Assembly: GCA_963701385.1 (NCBI GenBank)
Contig: CAVOZW010000016.1
Location: forward strand, 124,001-188,000
Length of the DNA: 64,000 bases
Direction of reading: 5' to 3'
Source: B30-G6 sp963701385
Lineage (GTDB): Bacteria; Desulfobacterota; Desulfobacteria; Desulfobacterales; B30-G6
The position numbers and the translations under genes were made by a program. How positions within the stretch are numbered: the first letter of the stretch is position 1; each line of letters starts with the position of its first letter. The notes below the pieces were generated by a model. That model saw only the letters and a list, made by a program, of their open reading frames with translations. It was not told the origin of the DNA and searched no databases. Shown piece after piece: positions 9,597 to 18,343 of this stretch.

Positions 9597-9744
9597 GGGT
9601 AATACGGGCGATTCTAACGATCGCTAACTCGCTTCAAACAGGCGACCGTCTGTTTACCGTCACCCGCCGGTGCTTTTAGCAGGGGCAAATGGAGCATACG
9701 TATAACAACCAATATAAATAGTTAAATAATTTACGATAAAAATC

Positions 9745-9779
9745 AAAAAATAGCCTTGTTCGTGCAACGCTATTTTTTT
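9745..9779. terminator. Bidirectional terminator-like hairpin between gyrB and the KAS III-like gene
   Basis: The arms AAAAAATAGC (9745-9754) and GCTATTTTTT (9769-9778) surround a 14-nt loop, so the hairpin has A/T runs on both sides. It lies between the convergent gyrB and the gene ending at 9770, whose stop codon is inside the second arm. The stem is AT-rich and therefore weak. Confidence 0.45.
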
Positions 9780-11305
9780 ATTTGAAGAAACGAACTTCGA
9801 GTCATCCCCGCGCCCACTGAATCGTTTACAATTATTTTTGCCGTTGTCAATTTTTCGAGATTTTGATTGATGGGAAATCCTTGGATGTTGTCCGGAAAAA
9901 GCGCTCCCCGGCTTAAATCATACGGGAGTCGCTGCATACACACCACCGAGCAATTGCCGCGTACATGAATATTGGTAATCATTTTTTTTGAAATATACTC
10001 GATGACGTCTTCTCTAAGCGTGGGCTGCCCCTGATCCAACACCTTTTCGAGCGTCATCGGTATCATGGCAAAATTTGCCTGGTGTTCGATCAGCAGGTCG
10101 AGATCATTCATTGTCAGTTGATTCTGCTGCAAAAAATCGCTTAAATGGTCACTGGCTCCACGGGTGGCGTAGAGAAAGACACCCTTACCGTTCATATCGC
10201 CAAACACATCGTTTTCGGTTGGAAGTGCCTGAATGTATTCTGCAAAACAACCATGTGTCCGGGTCCGTGTATCCACAATGCCGTAAAGGGGTTTGTCAAA
10301 GACAAATCCGGATCCATGATATACCGCAACTTCTGCATTCATATCTTCGGTAACATAAGCCGTCACGACGGAATTGCACTTTCCAGATTGAATATAGGCC
10401 TGGGCGAATTTTTCCACAAGCTGTGAGTTTGAGGAAAGAGACATGATATCAAATGCAAAGGAATCGACGTGTCGGTTGTAGAAACGCATGGCGTTCTTGA
10501 AGCTATTGAAATATCGAGCTTTTTCTTTCTCCGGAAAGATCCGAACGGCAAGTTCGTGCTGTAGTCTCGCGGCGGTGGCCGGTACCCGGTATTGAAGTTT
10601 GCCGAGTTGGTTATCGATGATAATACCGTCGATTTTTTGTTTTCCGTTCAATTTCAGGACAGCCTTCGCGAGATCGGAAACAAAGTCAGGAGAAAGTGAA
10701 CAGGCCGTTTTTTTTGCATGAATTTTTTTTGACGGCGGCGTACGGGTTGCCGTCGTTACCAGTGCCGTTGCCAGGGCATCATCACCAAAAATGATATTGG
10801 AAGTATCAAGCGGTACAAATGCTTTGGCACGGTGAATATTTTCTGCTCCGACAATAATGGAGATGTCTCCTGTTTTCAGTTGACCGGTCAGGGAGAGCAT
10901 GAAGAGCAACTCGACACTGACGTTGTATCCGGGACAACCGGCATATAAGTCGAAGGGAATTGCATCCGGGCACCACGTCTTTATGGCTTCAAAGGAGTGC
11001 CGGATCAATGGTCCGGCTTCGTATTTATCTTCTCCGACATTGGTGGCACCGATAATCATTTTAATCCGACGCGGATCGATATCCGATGTTTCCATCAAGT
11101 TCTGAAGCGCGAGAACCCCAATTCTGACATCGTCCGGCGCCACCATACGGGTTCTGATTCCGATACGTTCTTCAATAGATTTCATGTTTACAGGGGTGTT
11201 TCCTTTGAAAAACATGCCCGTGTTTTCGTAGATCGAATTGTCGGTAAGGGTGCCGCCATTCCATGCGCCTGAGGCTTTGATTTCGATAACAGAGTGTTGT
11301 TTCAC
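9770..11305 (-). CDS. Beta-ketoacyl-ACP synthase III-like thiolase-fold protein
   Basis: A thiolase-superfamily condensing enzyme resembling FabH/KAS III. The Cys-His-Asn triad fits Cys124 (LYAGCPGYNVS), His408 (LIEHQANFAMI) and Asn at about 450 (NIHVRGNCSVV). The N-terminal half has the typical IEERIGIRTR segment and GATNVGEDKY. At 511 residues it is about 180 longer than FabH; the extra sequence lies mainly between about 190 and 330, in a region with few recognisable motifs. It stands alone, with no fatty-acid genes beside it. It may act on acyl-CoA in lipid or secondary metabolism; the substrate is unknown. Confidence 0.7.
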   Translation of the reverse strand: MKQHSVIEIKASGAWNGGTLTDNSIYENTGMFFKGNTPVNMKSIEERIGIRTRMVAPDDVRIGVLALQNLMETSDIDPRRIKMIIGATNVGEDKYEAGPLIRHSFEAIKTWCPDAIPFDLYAGCPGYNVSVELLFMLSLTGQLKTGDISIIVGAENIHRAKAFVPLDTSNIIFGDDALATALVTTATRTPPSKKIHAKKTACSLSPDFVSDLAKAVLKLNGKQKIDGIIIDNQLGKLQYRVPATAARLQHELAVRIFPEKEKARYFNSFKNAMRFYNRHVDSFAFDIMSLSSNSQLVEKFAQAYIQSGKCNSVVTAYVTEDMNAEVAVYHGSGFVFDKPLYGIVDTRTRTHGCFAEYIQALPTENDVFGDMNGKGVFLYATRGASDHLSDFLQQNQLTMNDLDLLIEHQANFAMIPMTLEKVLDQGQPTLREDVIEYISKKMITNIHVRGNCSVVCMQRLPYDLSRGALFPDNIQGFPINQNLEKLTTAKIIVNDSVGAGMTRSSFLQIKK

Positions 11306-11553
11306 AATATCTCCGGATCATTGGTTAGGGTAATAATGAACTTATTATAAGATAAGAACTGGATTTTCAAGTTAAGCAGAAATATTTCTATTTTTCCTTG
11401 ATTCAAAACAAGACAAATGTGAAGAATAGACAAACTGTCGGGGACAAGGCGGTTAAAAAATAAATTGTTTTGTAATGTTGTCAAATGCGGTTTGGCGGCT
11501 TTCATGGCACAGGAATCAATAGTCCAAAAACAGTAACGATCTTAAGGAGCAGT

Positions 11554-12345
11554 ATGCATATTCATAATATCAAGGCCAGGGACCTGCCGGATCTTTGGTT
11601 TCAGGCGGTTCACGATATCTTGGACAATGGGCGCCGTTTCAACATCGACCGCGGGTCCTATGCAGGGCAAACGCGGTTGGAATACGATTATTTCTGCGGC
11701 CATATCCTGCATCCCGATACCGAGCCGCTGTTGCCGGATATACCCCCTTCCTGTGGTATTCCTAACCCGGTGGAGGAGGCCTACATTTATGGTGGAGAGG
11801 GATACCAGCGGTCGTATATCGAATACCTCATGACGGGTCACAAGGAGCCCGGGGAGTCTTACACTTATGGAGAGCGGCTGACGCGGGCGCCTATCACACG
11901 TAACAAACTGGCGTGGTGGCGGCGCGACAACACCGAGATTATCGACAAGAGGGACATCGACGGCAAAATCGTTTTTGAGGAAGACGGGACGCTATATCTG
12001 AATCAAATTGAATGGGTGATCGAAACCTATAAAAAATATGGTTACCGTAACAATCAGATGGTGTTACAGGTGGCCCATCCATCGGACATCACCCTTCTGG
12101 ATCCGCCTTGTCTTCGGTCCATCGACACGCGTATTCAAGATGACCGGCTTAATTTTTTTGTCTATTTCCGTTCTTGGGATTTATGGGGGGGCTTGCCGGC
12201 CAATCTAGCGGGTATCCAGAACCTGAAGAGCTATATGGCCGCAGAGATCGGAGTGAAAGACGGTGAGATGCTCGTAGAAAGCAAGGGGCTTCATCTGTAT
12301 GGCTATGCCGAAGATCTGGCGAAACTGCGTTGTCTGCGTGAATAA
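11554..12345 (+). CDS. Thymidylate synthase-fold protein, archaeal type
   Basis: A 263-residue protein of the ThyA superfamily (dUMP methylation or dCMP hydroxymethylation). The nucleophile motif is LLDPPCLRSIDTRI, with Cys at about residue 192. It is followed by the ThyA-type segments FFVYFRSWDLWGGLPANLAG and ESKGLHLYGYAED, which match the shorter archaeal ThyA form better than the E. coli form. YTYGERL near residue 105 fits the family's conserved YGxRL segment. The ATG at 11554 is preceded by AAGGAG; an upstream in-frame extension to 11485 lacks support. It may supply dTMP. No folate gene is adjacent. Confidence 0.8.
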   Translation: MHIHNIKARDLPDLWFQAVHDILDNGRRFNIDRGSYAGQTRLEYDYFCGHILHPDTEPLLPDIPPSCGIPNPVEEAYIYGGEGYQRSYIEYLMTGHKEPGESYTYGERLTRAPITRNKLAWWRRDNTEIIDKRDIDGKIVFEEDGTLYLNQIEWVIETYKKYGYRNNQMVLQVAHPSDITLLDPPCLRSIDTRIQDDRLNFFVYFRSWDLWGGLPANLAGIQNLKSYMAAEIGVKDGEMLVESKGLHLYGYAEDLAKLRCLRE

Positions 12346-12748
12346 AGCCACTGTGCGGATTTATGAGACTCGGCGTTGTCGCACGATCCCGAACTTTTCA
12401 TGAAAATTGAAGAGGAATTCTTTTTACCAATAGCCATTGAAATGAAACGCTGAAGGCAACAATCCTGATCCTTCCAATGGTGGGCGCAGATTCGGTGGCC
12501 GAGGCGCTTGTTTTATCGAATCTTCGCCTTTGTACCCAAGCGTATGAGCGTTTGCTTGTCATTGCCGATCGCGCTCCTTTTTTGCCTTGTTACCTTGATT
12601 CACCTTATGGGTCTCCCGGTGCTCCCGAAACAGACCTGTCATCAGAACAATATGTTTTAGGTTGGTACGGTCTGGATTGGTGATATGTAATGAATTTCAA
12701 GATGTTTCATGGGGACAATCAAGAAAAATTTTTACGACAACGTCGCCA
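12346..12748. other. Intergenic stretch with no recognised gene
   Basis: About 400 bp between the ThyA-like gene and asnS. A short + strand frame at 12477-12683 (68 codons, MVGADSVAEALVLSNLRLCT...) has no good ribosome-binding site and no family resemblance I recognise. It could be the debris of an older gene. Confidence 0.4.
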
Positions 12749-12751
12749 ACT

Positions 12752-12771
12752 AAATTCGCTATCGCGAATTT
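12752..12771 (-). terminator. Hairpin at the 3' end of asnS
   Basis: A perfect 8-bp inverted repeat, AAATTCGC-TATC-GCGAATTT, overlaps the asnS stop codon. Further downstream on the minus strand a second small stem (CGACGTTGTCG) leads into TAAAAATTTTTC. Together they could end asnS transcripts, although the U-run is offset. Confidence 0.45.
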
Positions 12772-14152
12772 AGAACTCGATGTTGTTGGGTGTCCTGGGA
12801 AAGGGTATCACATCCCGAATGTTGGTAATGCCGGTCAACAGCATCAGCAAGCGTTCAAATCCCAGACCAAAACCGCTGTGCGGCACACTGCCATACCTTC
12901 GAGAGTCGAGATACCACCAGTAGGCGTCCACGGGAAGCCCGGCCGCGACAATTCGTTTTTCAAGAACTTCGTAGCGTTCCTCCCTCTGGGAACCGCCGAT
13001 AATTTCTCCGATTTGGGGTACCAGAACATCCATGGCGGCAACGGTTTTGCCGTCATCATTCAGACGCATGTAAAAGGCTTTTATCTCCTTGGGATAGTCG
13101 TAGACGATGACCGGTTTTTTGAAGTGTTTTTCAGTAAGATAGCGCTCGTGTTCAGACTGCAGATCCTTGCCAAAATCAATGTCGAACTCAAAAGAAGCAT
13201 TTGAATTTTTAAGAATATCAACGGCTTCTGTATAAGGAAGCCGCACAAAATCGGATTCAACGATGGATGTCAGGGTTGCCATGAGGTTCTTGTCGACAAA
13301 GTTTGCGAACAACGCGATATCTTCCTGGCAGGTGTCCATGATGTAGGTGGTTAAAAACCGGATCATGTCTTCAGCGAGGTCCATGTTGCCCTGCAGGTCA
13401 CAAAAGGCCATTTCCGGCTCTACCATCCAGAATTCCGCCACGTGCCTTCTTGTATTGGAATTTTCAGCCCGAAAGGTGGGACCGAAGGTATAGACATCTC
13501 CCAGAGACAGGGCGAACATTTCAACCGCCAACTGTCCGGAAACGGTTAAATTGGCTTCTTTTCCAAAAAAATCAAGGGAATAATCAGCTTTGCCATTTTT
13601 GAGTGGAAGCTTGTTTAAATCAAAGGCCGTAACCCGAAACAATTCTCCTGCCCCCTCACAGTCTGAGCTTGTTAAAATGGGTGTATGAATGTATCGAAAT
13701 CCACGCTCTTTAAAAAAAAGATGAATGGCGTAGGCCAACTCGGATCGAATGCGAAAGACAGCACCATACTTATTGGTTCTGGGTCGCAGGTGGGCGATGG
13801 TTCTGAGATATTCATCGCCATGTCGTTTTTTTTGCAGCGGATATTCTTCAGGTGCCAGGCTGACAACTTCGACAGCCGTGGCCGTAAGCTCCCACAACTG
13901 TCCTTTTCCTTTCGAAGGAATCAGATTTCCGTGTACGGCAACCGCCGATCCCGTTGTGAGCTGCTTTGCTTCCCCGTAATTCGACAGGCTGTCGTCTACA
14001 ATAACCTGAAGATTTTTCAGGCAAGACCCATCGTTTATTTCCAAAAAGGAAAATGTTTTTGCATCGCGCCTGGTTCGAACCCAGCCTTTGATCAGAACAT
14101 TTTCCATGGGAGCCACAGCGCCTAACAGATGGTTGATTTTAATACGCGACAT
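12770..14152 (-). CDS. asnS: Asparaginyl-tRNA synthetase
   Basis: A class IIb aminoacyl-tRNA synthetase that charges tRNA-Asn, 460 residues as usual. The N-terminal OB fold (about 15-105) binds the anticodon: VLIKGWVRTRRDAKTFSFLE. The catalytic core has motif 2 (FGPTFRAENSNTRRHVAEFW, about 225-245) and motif 3 (GFGLGFERLLML, about 428-440). Its presence suggests direct charging of tRNA-Asn. The gene is monocistronic by spacing: 120 bp from the HtrA gene upstream and a hairpin at its end. Confidence 0.96.
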   Translation of the reverse strand: MSRIKINHLLGAVAPMENVLIKGWVRTRRDAKTFSFLEINDGSCLKNLQVIVDDSLSNYGEAKQLTTGSAVAVHGNLIPSKGKGQLWELTATAVEVVSLAPEEYPLQKKRHGDEYLRTIAHLRPRTNKYGAVFRIRSELAYAIHLFFKERGFRYIHTPILTSSDCEGAGELFRVTAFDLNKLPLKNGKADYSLDFFGKEANLTVSGQLAVEMFALSLGDVYTFGPTFRAENSNTRRHVAEFWMVEPEMAFCDLQGNMDLAEDMIRFLTTYIMDTCQEDIALFANFVDKNLMATLTSIVESDFVRLPYTEAVDILKNSNASFEFDIDFGKDLQSEHERYLTEKHFKKPVIVYDYPKEIKAFYMRLNDDGKTVAAMDVLVPQIGEIIGGSQREERYEVLEKRIVAAGLPVDAYWWYLDSRRYGSVPHSGFGLGFERLLMLLTGITNIRDVIPFPRTPNNIEF

Positions 14153-14272
14153 ACATGTATCCTTATTTCTTGATGAACCGCAGGCGTCGACATTTTGCCC
14201 TTAGCGACGCGACCGAAATCGCCGATGTTTTACGGTGGCGTTCTTTAATTCGAGTATTGAAAAATAAACGTG

Positions 14273-15664
14273 CTAGAATGTCACTGTGATATAATATCCC
14301 TGTCCACCCCGTTGCACAAGGAGTACAAGGGTTTTTTTCTGACGGCTCTTGATAATGGCCTTTTTAAAGTCGACCATCGAAGAAATGACCTGATCATCCA
14401 TCTGCCGAATCACATCCCCAACATCGACACCGATGCCTGCCAGATAAGACTGGGGAACGACTTTAGAGATCACGACGCCCTCTTTGGCGGAAATCTGATA
14501 TTTTCGACGGTTTTTGGTTGACAATTCCTCGACCGAAATACCCAAAAGCCTGTCGGCCAGTTCAAGTGCACGATCTTCCGGAAAAACAGATGTTGTCAAA
14601 AAAAGCCTCTTCTGTTGGCCGTCCCGCAATAGGTTGACGCTGAGCTTGGAACCGACAGAAAATTTTTTTAAGGCTTGCTGATAATCATCCATCGATCGAA
14701 TCGGAATTTTTTCAAGGGCCAAAACGATATCCCCTTTGTGGATACCGGCAGCCATCGCCGGGCTCGCGGGCTCAACCTCCTTGACAAGAACACCGCTGTC
14801 TTCAGGGACTTTTAAATAGTCGGCCAGCTCCCCGTCGAGCGCCTGAAGAAAAAGGCCTGTCCAGGAAAGAACCACCTCGCCATATTCAATCAGGTCCGAG
14901 ACGATACGTTTGGCCTTGTTGATGGGGATGGCAAAGCCGATACCTTGGGCCTTGACATATATAGCGGTGTTGATGCCAATCAAGTCACCATGGATGTTCA
15001 ATAGGGGACCACCGCTGTTGCCGGGATTTATGGAGGCATCGGTCTGGATGAAATCGTGGTAGACAGCAGCATCGGTTCGAACGCTCCGGTTGAGTGAACT
15101 GATGACGCCGGTCGTGACCGTATGAGAAAACCCGAACGGGTTACCGATGGCGACGACGGTTTCACCGATCATGAGATCTTCGGATCTCCCCATTTCAATG
15201 GCCGGCAGGTCTTCTTGATTGCCGATTTTCAATACAGCCAGATCCGAATCCGGATCCACACCCACGATTTGGGCCTTAAATTCTCGTTCATCCTTCAAAA
15301 CAACCGAGATCGATTCCGCGTGGGTGACCACATGCGCATTGGTAAGAATGAACCCTCTTTTACCATCAATGATGACACCGGAACCGAGGCTGGTTCGTTT
15401 CTGGCGGCGTTCGAAACCAGGATCATAAAAATCTTTAAAGAAAGAATCAAAAAAGGGATCCATTCCAAAACCTGAAAAGGGATTGCGCCGTGTTTGAACC
15501 TGATACTCGGAACTGATGTTGACCACCGCCGGACCCACCTTTTGAACGGCACTCACGACGGCATTGCTGCGATTCAGTTCATGACCGTAGCTGGCAACCG
15601 CTAAACAGAAGAGAAACAAACAGGCCAACACAAACCGACTGAAGTATAAGGATAATTTTTGCAT
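14273..15664 (-). CDS. Periplasmic serine protease, HtrA/DegP family
   Basis: An envelope quality-control protease of 463 residues with an N-terminal signal peptide (about 1-27). The chymotrypsin-like domain carries the triad His111 (LTNAHVV), Asp141 (DPDSDLAVL) and Ser217 (NPGNSGGP). Two PDZ domains follow (about 275-360 and 375-460) and mediate oligomerisation and substrate recognition. The region after the signal peptide has the aromatic/Gly-rich loop typical of DegP/DegQ (NPFSGFGMDPFFDSFF). Its likely role is degradation or chaperoning of misfolded periplasmic proteins. DegP and DegQ cannot be separated by reading alone. Confidence 0.93.
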   Translation of the reverse strand: MQKLSLYFSRFVLACLFLFCLAVASYGHELNRSNAVVSAVQKVGPAVVNISSEYQVQTRRNPFSGFGMDPFFDSFFKDFYDPGFERRQKRTSLGSGVIIDGKRGFILTNAHVVTHAESISVVLKDEREFKAQIVGVDPDSDLAVLKIGNQEDLPAIEMGRSEDLMIGETVVAIGNPFGFSHTVTTGVISSLNRSVRTDAAVYHDFIQTDASINPGNSGGPLLNIHGDLIGINTAIYVKAQGIGFAIPINKAKRIVSDLIEYGEVVLSWTGLFLQALDGELADYLKVPEDSGVLVKEVEPASPAMAAGIHKGDIVLALEKIPIRSMDDYQQALKKFSVGSKLSVNLLRDGQQKRLFLTTSVFPEDRALELADRLLGISVEELSTKNRRKYQISAKEGVVISKVVPQSYLAGIGVDVGDVIRQMDDQVISSMVDFKKAIIKSRQKKTLVLLVQRGGQGYYITVTF

Positions 15665-15814
15665 ATTGGTTATTCGTGATTAAGATATAACGCAACGCTG
15701 TGATACCGAATTGCACGGCAGATTATCTTCAGTGCGGCGTTCTGGTTATCGGCACATAATATAAGGACGATTCAGTCACCGACAACCAAGGTGTCAAATT
15801 TAGAAAGACATATC

Positions 15815-18343
15815 ATGGCCCTAAAAACCATTCAAGATCTCTTGCCGCTGGTAGATAAGCCGAGTCGCTATTTGGGAACCGAGGTCAACACCTACAAAAA
15901 GGACTTGAACAAGGTCCAGTTAAAAATAGCATTGGCGTTTCCGGATCTATATGAAATCGGCACCTCCCATTTTGGTATTCAAATTCTGTATCACATTTTA
16001 AACCAGCGTCCAAATATTGCTGCTGAAAGGGTTTTTTCACCGGCAGAGGACATGGAGCAACTGATACGAGCGTCCCACCTGCCCCTGGTAAGTCTTGAAT
16101 CACAATACCCGCTCAACCAATTTGATGTCATTGGGTTCAGTCTTCTATATGAACTTAATTATACCAATATGTTAACGATTCTGGATCTCGCAGGTGTTCC
16201 ATTTTTCGCATCCCAAAGATCAGATGTTTATCCGTTGATCATAGCCGGGGGTCCATGTGTCAGCAATCCGGAACCCGTAGCGGATTTTTTCGATGCCATC
16301 GTGATTGGAGACGGGGAAAACGTTATCCTGGAAATGGCCGACATTCAAATAAAGATGGCAATTGACGGCAGGGTGGACAAAAAAAACCTTCTTAATAAGT
16401 GGTCTCAACTGGAAGGTGTCTACGTACCGTCGGTTTTTGAGGTGCAATACAATACAAAGGGGCTTCAAACGACACGCCCCATGAAGGATAGCGGCCCCAC
16501 CGGACAGGTGCGGATCAAGCGGGCCATTGTGAGCGATCTCGACCAGGCGCCGTTCCCGGACCGTCCTGTGGTTCCTTTCGGTAAGCCGGTTCATGATCGC
16601 TTACGCCTGGAGGTTTCAAGGGGCTGCACTAGAGGATGCCGATTCTGCCAGGCCGGCATGATTTACCGCCCGGTCAGGGAACGTTCCATGGAGACACTAA
16701 TGGATCAAACGGACAGGTGTCTTCAGAATACCGGTTATGAAGACCTGTCCCTGCTCTCTTTGAGTACCGGCGACTACATGGGTATTTCTCCCCTGATCCA
16801 CACCTTGATGCACCGATATTCTTGCAAGCATATTTCTGTTTCGCTGCCTTCTTTTCGGGCTGGGACACTGGGGCCCGAGCTCATGAAGACGATTCAAAAG
16901 GTTCGCAAGACTGGGTTTACCATTGCTCCGGAGGCGGGCAGTCAGCGGTTGCGTGATGTCATCAACAAGAACATCACCACAGATGAAATTATGGCAACTG
17001 TTCAGGATGCTTTCTTTGCCGGTTGGCGGGTAATCAAGCTTTATTTCATGGTCGGGCTGCCAACCGAAACCCAAACCGATATCCAAGGCATCGTAGACCT
17101 GGTAAACGTACTGAGAAAAATAAAAAACCCCGCAGGCCGCTATGGCAAGCTGAATGTAAGTGTCGCAACGTTTATTCCAAAGCCGCACACACCCTTTCAG
17201 TGGGCAAACCAGTTGCCCCTTGAAGAATCCAGAAGGCGTATTGAATGGCTGCGCTCCAAGCTCAGACTTCCGGGCGTGCAGTTTAAATGGCAAAACCCAG
17301 AGGTCAGCTTTTTGGAAGGACTCTGGGCCAGAGGAGATCGACGCTTGTCCCGTCTTTTGGTGAGAGCGTTTGAAAATGGTTGCCGGTTTGACGGGTGGAG
17401 TGATCGATTCAATTTTGCAACCTGGCAGAGATCCATCGTGGAGGCGCAAGTGGAGCCCGATTTTTATATGAGCCGGCAAAAAGATCTCCAAGAACCCCTT
17501 CCATGGGATCATATCGATGTCCGCGTTGAAAAAGCGTTTTTGATCAAAGAATGGGAGGGCGCCTTAGAAGGGGCTAAAACAGAAGATTGCCGTTGGCATT
17601 CGTGTCAGCAGTGTGGTGTCTGTGATTTTAAAAATACCGCACCACGCCTGTTCGAAGTGTCAGGGGAATCAGAACCTTACGGGCCAGACAAAACGGATAC
17701 CGCACCGCAAGCTGCATTCAGGAAACTGAAGTTGTCTTATTTCAAAAGAGGGAACGCCCGGTTTTTCGGGCATCTGGAATTGGTTAACATCATCAACCGG
17801 GCGCTTAGACGGGCCGGTATCGACCTGGTCTATTCCAGTGGATTTCATCCAATGCCCAGGATATCCTTTGACGATCCATTGCCTATGGGAATGGTGGGCA
17901 TGGATGAATGTTTTTTCATAACAATAAAAAACGATATTACTTGTGATGAGCTGATTCAAAGAACAAACCCGGAGCTTCCCGAGGGCCTTTTCATCAAAGG
18001 ATGCGAAGTGGCGATGCATCGACAGCCATCCCCGAAGCCCCATACGGATCATTATACGGTTACACTCAGAGAGGGTCAGTTTGATAGAAAACGGCTCGAT
18101 GGCTTTGCTGAAAGCAGGACATACGAATACACCTTCACGAATAAAAAGGGTGTTTCCAAAACCATCGATCTTAAATCGGTCATTTTAAGTATTGATTTAG
18201 TTGCGCCGAACAGCATAAAATTAACCATTCAAAATCAGGGAGGAAAACGGATCAGGCCGGCAGTGGTGCTGGAGCGGGTTTTCGCATTGCAGGCTGAAGA
18301 AATAAAACAGGCGTCCATAATCAAAGGGGGCATGCATGTATAA
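15815..18343 (+). CDS. Radical SAM protein fused to DUF2344 (TIGR03960/TIGR03936 type)
   Basis: A fusion of about 842 residues. The N-terminal part contains a B12-binding-like region and a radical SAM domain with the cluster motif GCTRGCRFCQAG (about 270), later GFTIAPEAGSQRLRDVINK. The C-terminal part, from about residue 630 (LKLSYFKRGNARFFGHLELV), is the DUF2344 domain, a separate protein in many bacteria. The family commonly sits with rng and ribosomal protein genes and its function is not firmly established. Here it overlaps rng by 8 bp. A GTG at 15791 is a possible upstream start; the ATG at 15815 is preferred by homology-like sequence, with a weak ribosome-binding site. Confidence 0.88.
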   Translation: MALKTIQDLLPLVDKPSRYLGTEVNTYKKDLNKVQLKIALAFPDLYEIGTSHFGIQILYHILNQRPNIAAERVFSPAEDMEQLIRASHLPLVSLESQYPLNQFDVIGFSLLYELNYTNMLTILDLAGVPFFASQRSDVYPLIIAGGPCVSNPEPVADFFDAIVIGDGENVILEMADIQIKMAIDGRVDKKNLLNKWSQLEGVYVPSVFEVQYNTKGLQTTRPMKDSGPTGQVRIKRAIVSDLDQAPFPDRPVVPFGKPVHDRLRLEVSRGCTRGCRFCQAGMIYRPVRERSMETLMDQTDRCLQNTGYEDLSLLSLSTGDYMGISPLIHTLMHRYSCKHISVSLPSFRAGTLGPELMKTIQKVRKTGFTIAPEAGSQRLRDVINKNITTDEIMATVQDAFFAGWRVIKLYFMVGLPTETQTDIQGIVDLVNVLRKIKNPAGRYGKLNVSVATFIPKPHTPFQWANQLPLEESRRRIEWLRSKLRLPGVQFKWQNPEVSFLEGLWARGDRRLSRLLVRAFENGCRFDGWSDRFNFATWQRSIVEAQVEPDFYMSRQKDLQEPLPWDHIDVRVEKAFLIKEWEGALEGAKTEDCRWHSCQQCGVCDFKNTAPRLFEVSGESEPYGPDKTDTAPQAAFRKLKLSYFKRGNARFFGHLELVNIINRALRRAGIDLVYSSGFHPMPRISFDDPLPMGMVGMDECFFITIKNDITCDELIQRTNPELPEGLFIKGCEVAMHRQPSPKPHTDHYTVTLREGQFDRKRLDGFAESRTYEYTFTNKKGVSKTIDLKSVILSIDLVAPNSIKLTIQNQGGKRIRPAVVLERVFALQAEEIKQASIIKGGMHV

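Noticed and set aside
12477..12683. 68-codon + strand frame in the gap before asnS
   Set aside because: No ribosome-binding site and no recognisable family; kept only as a note in the gap entry.
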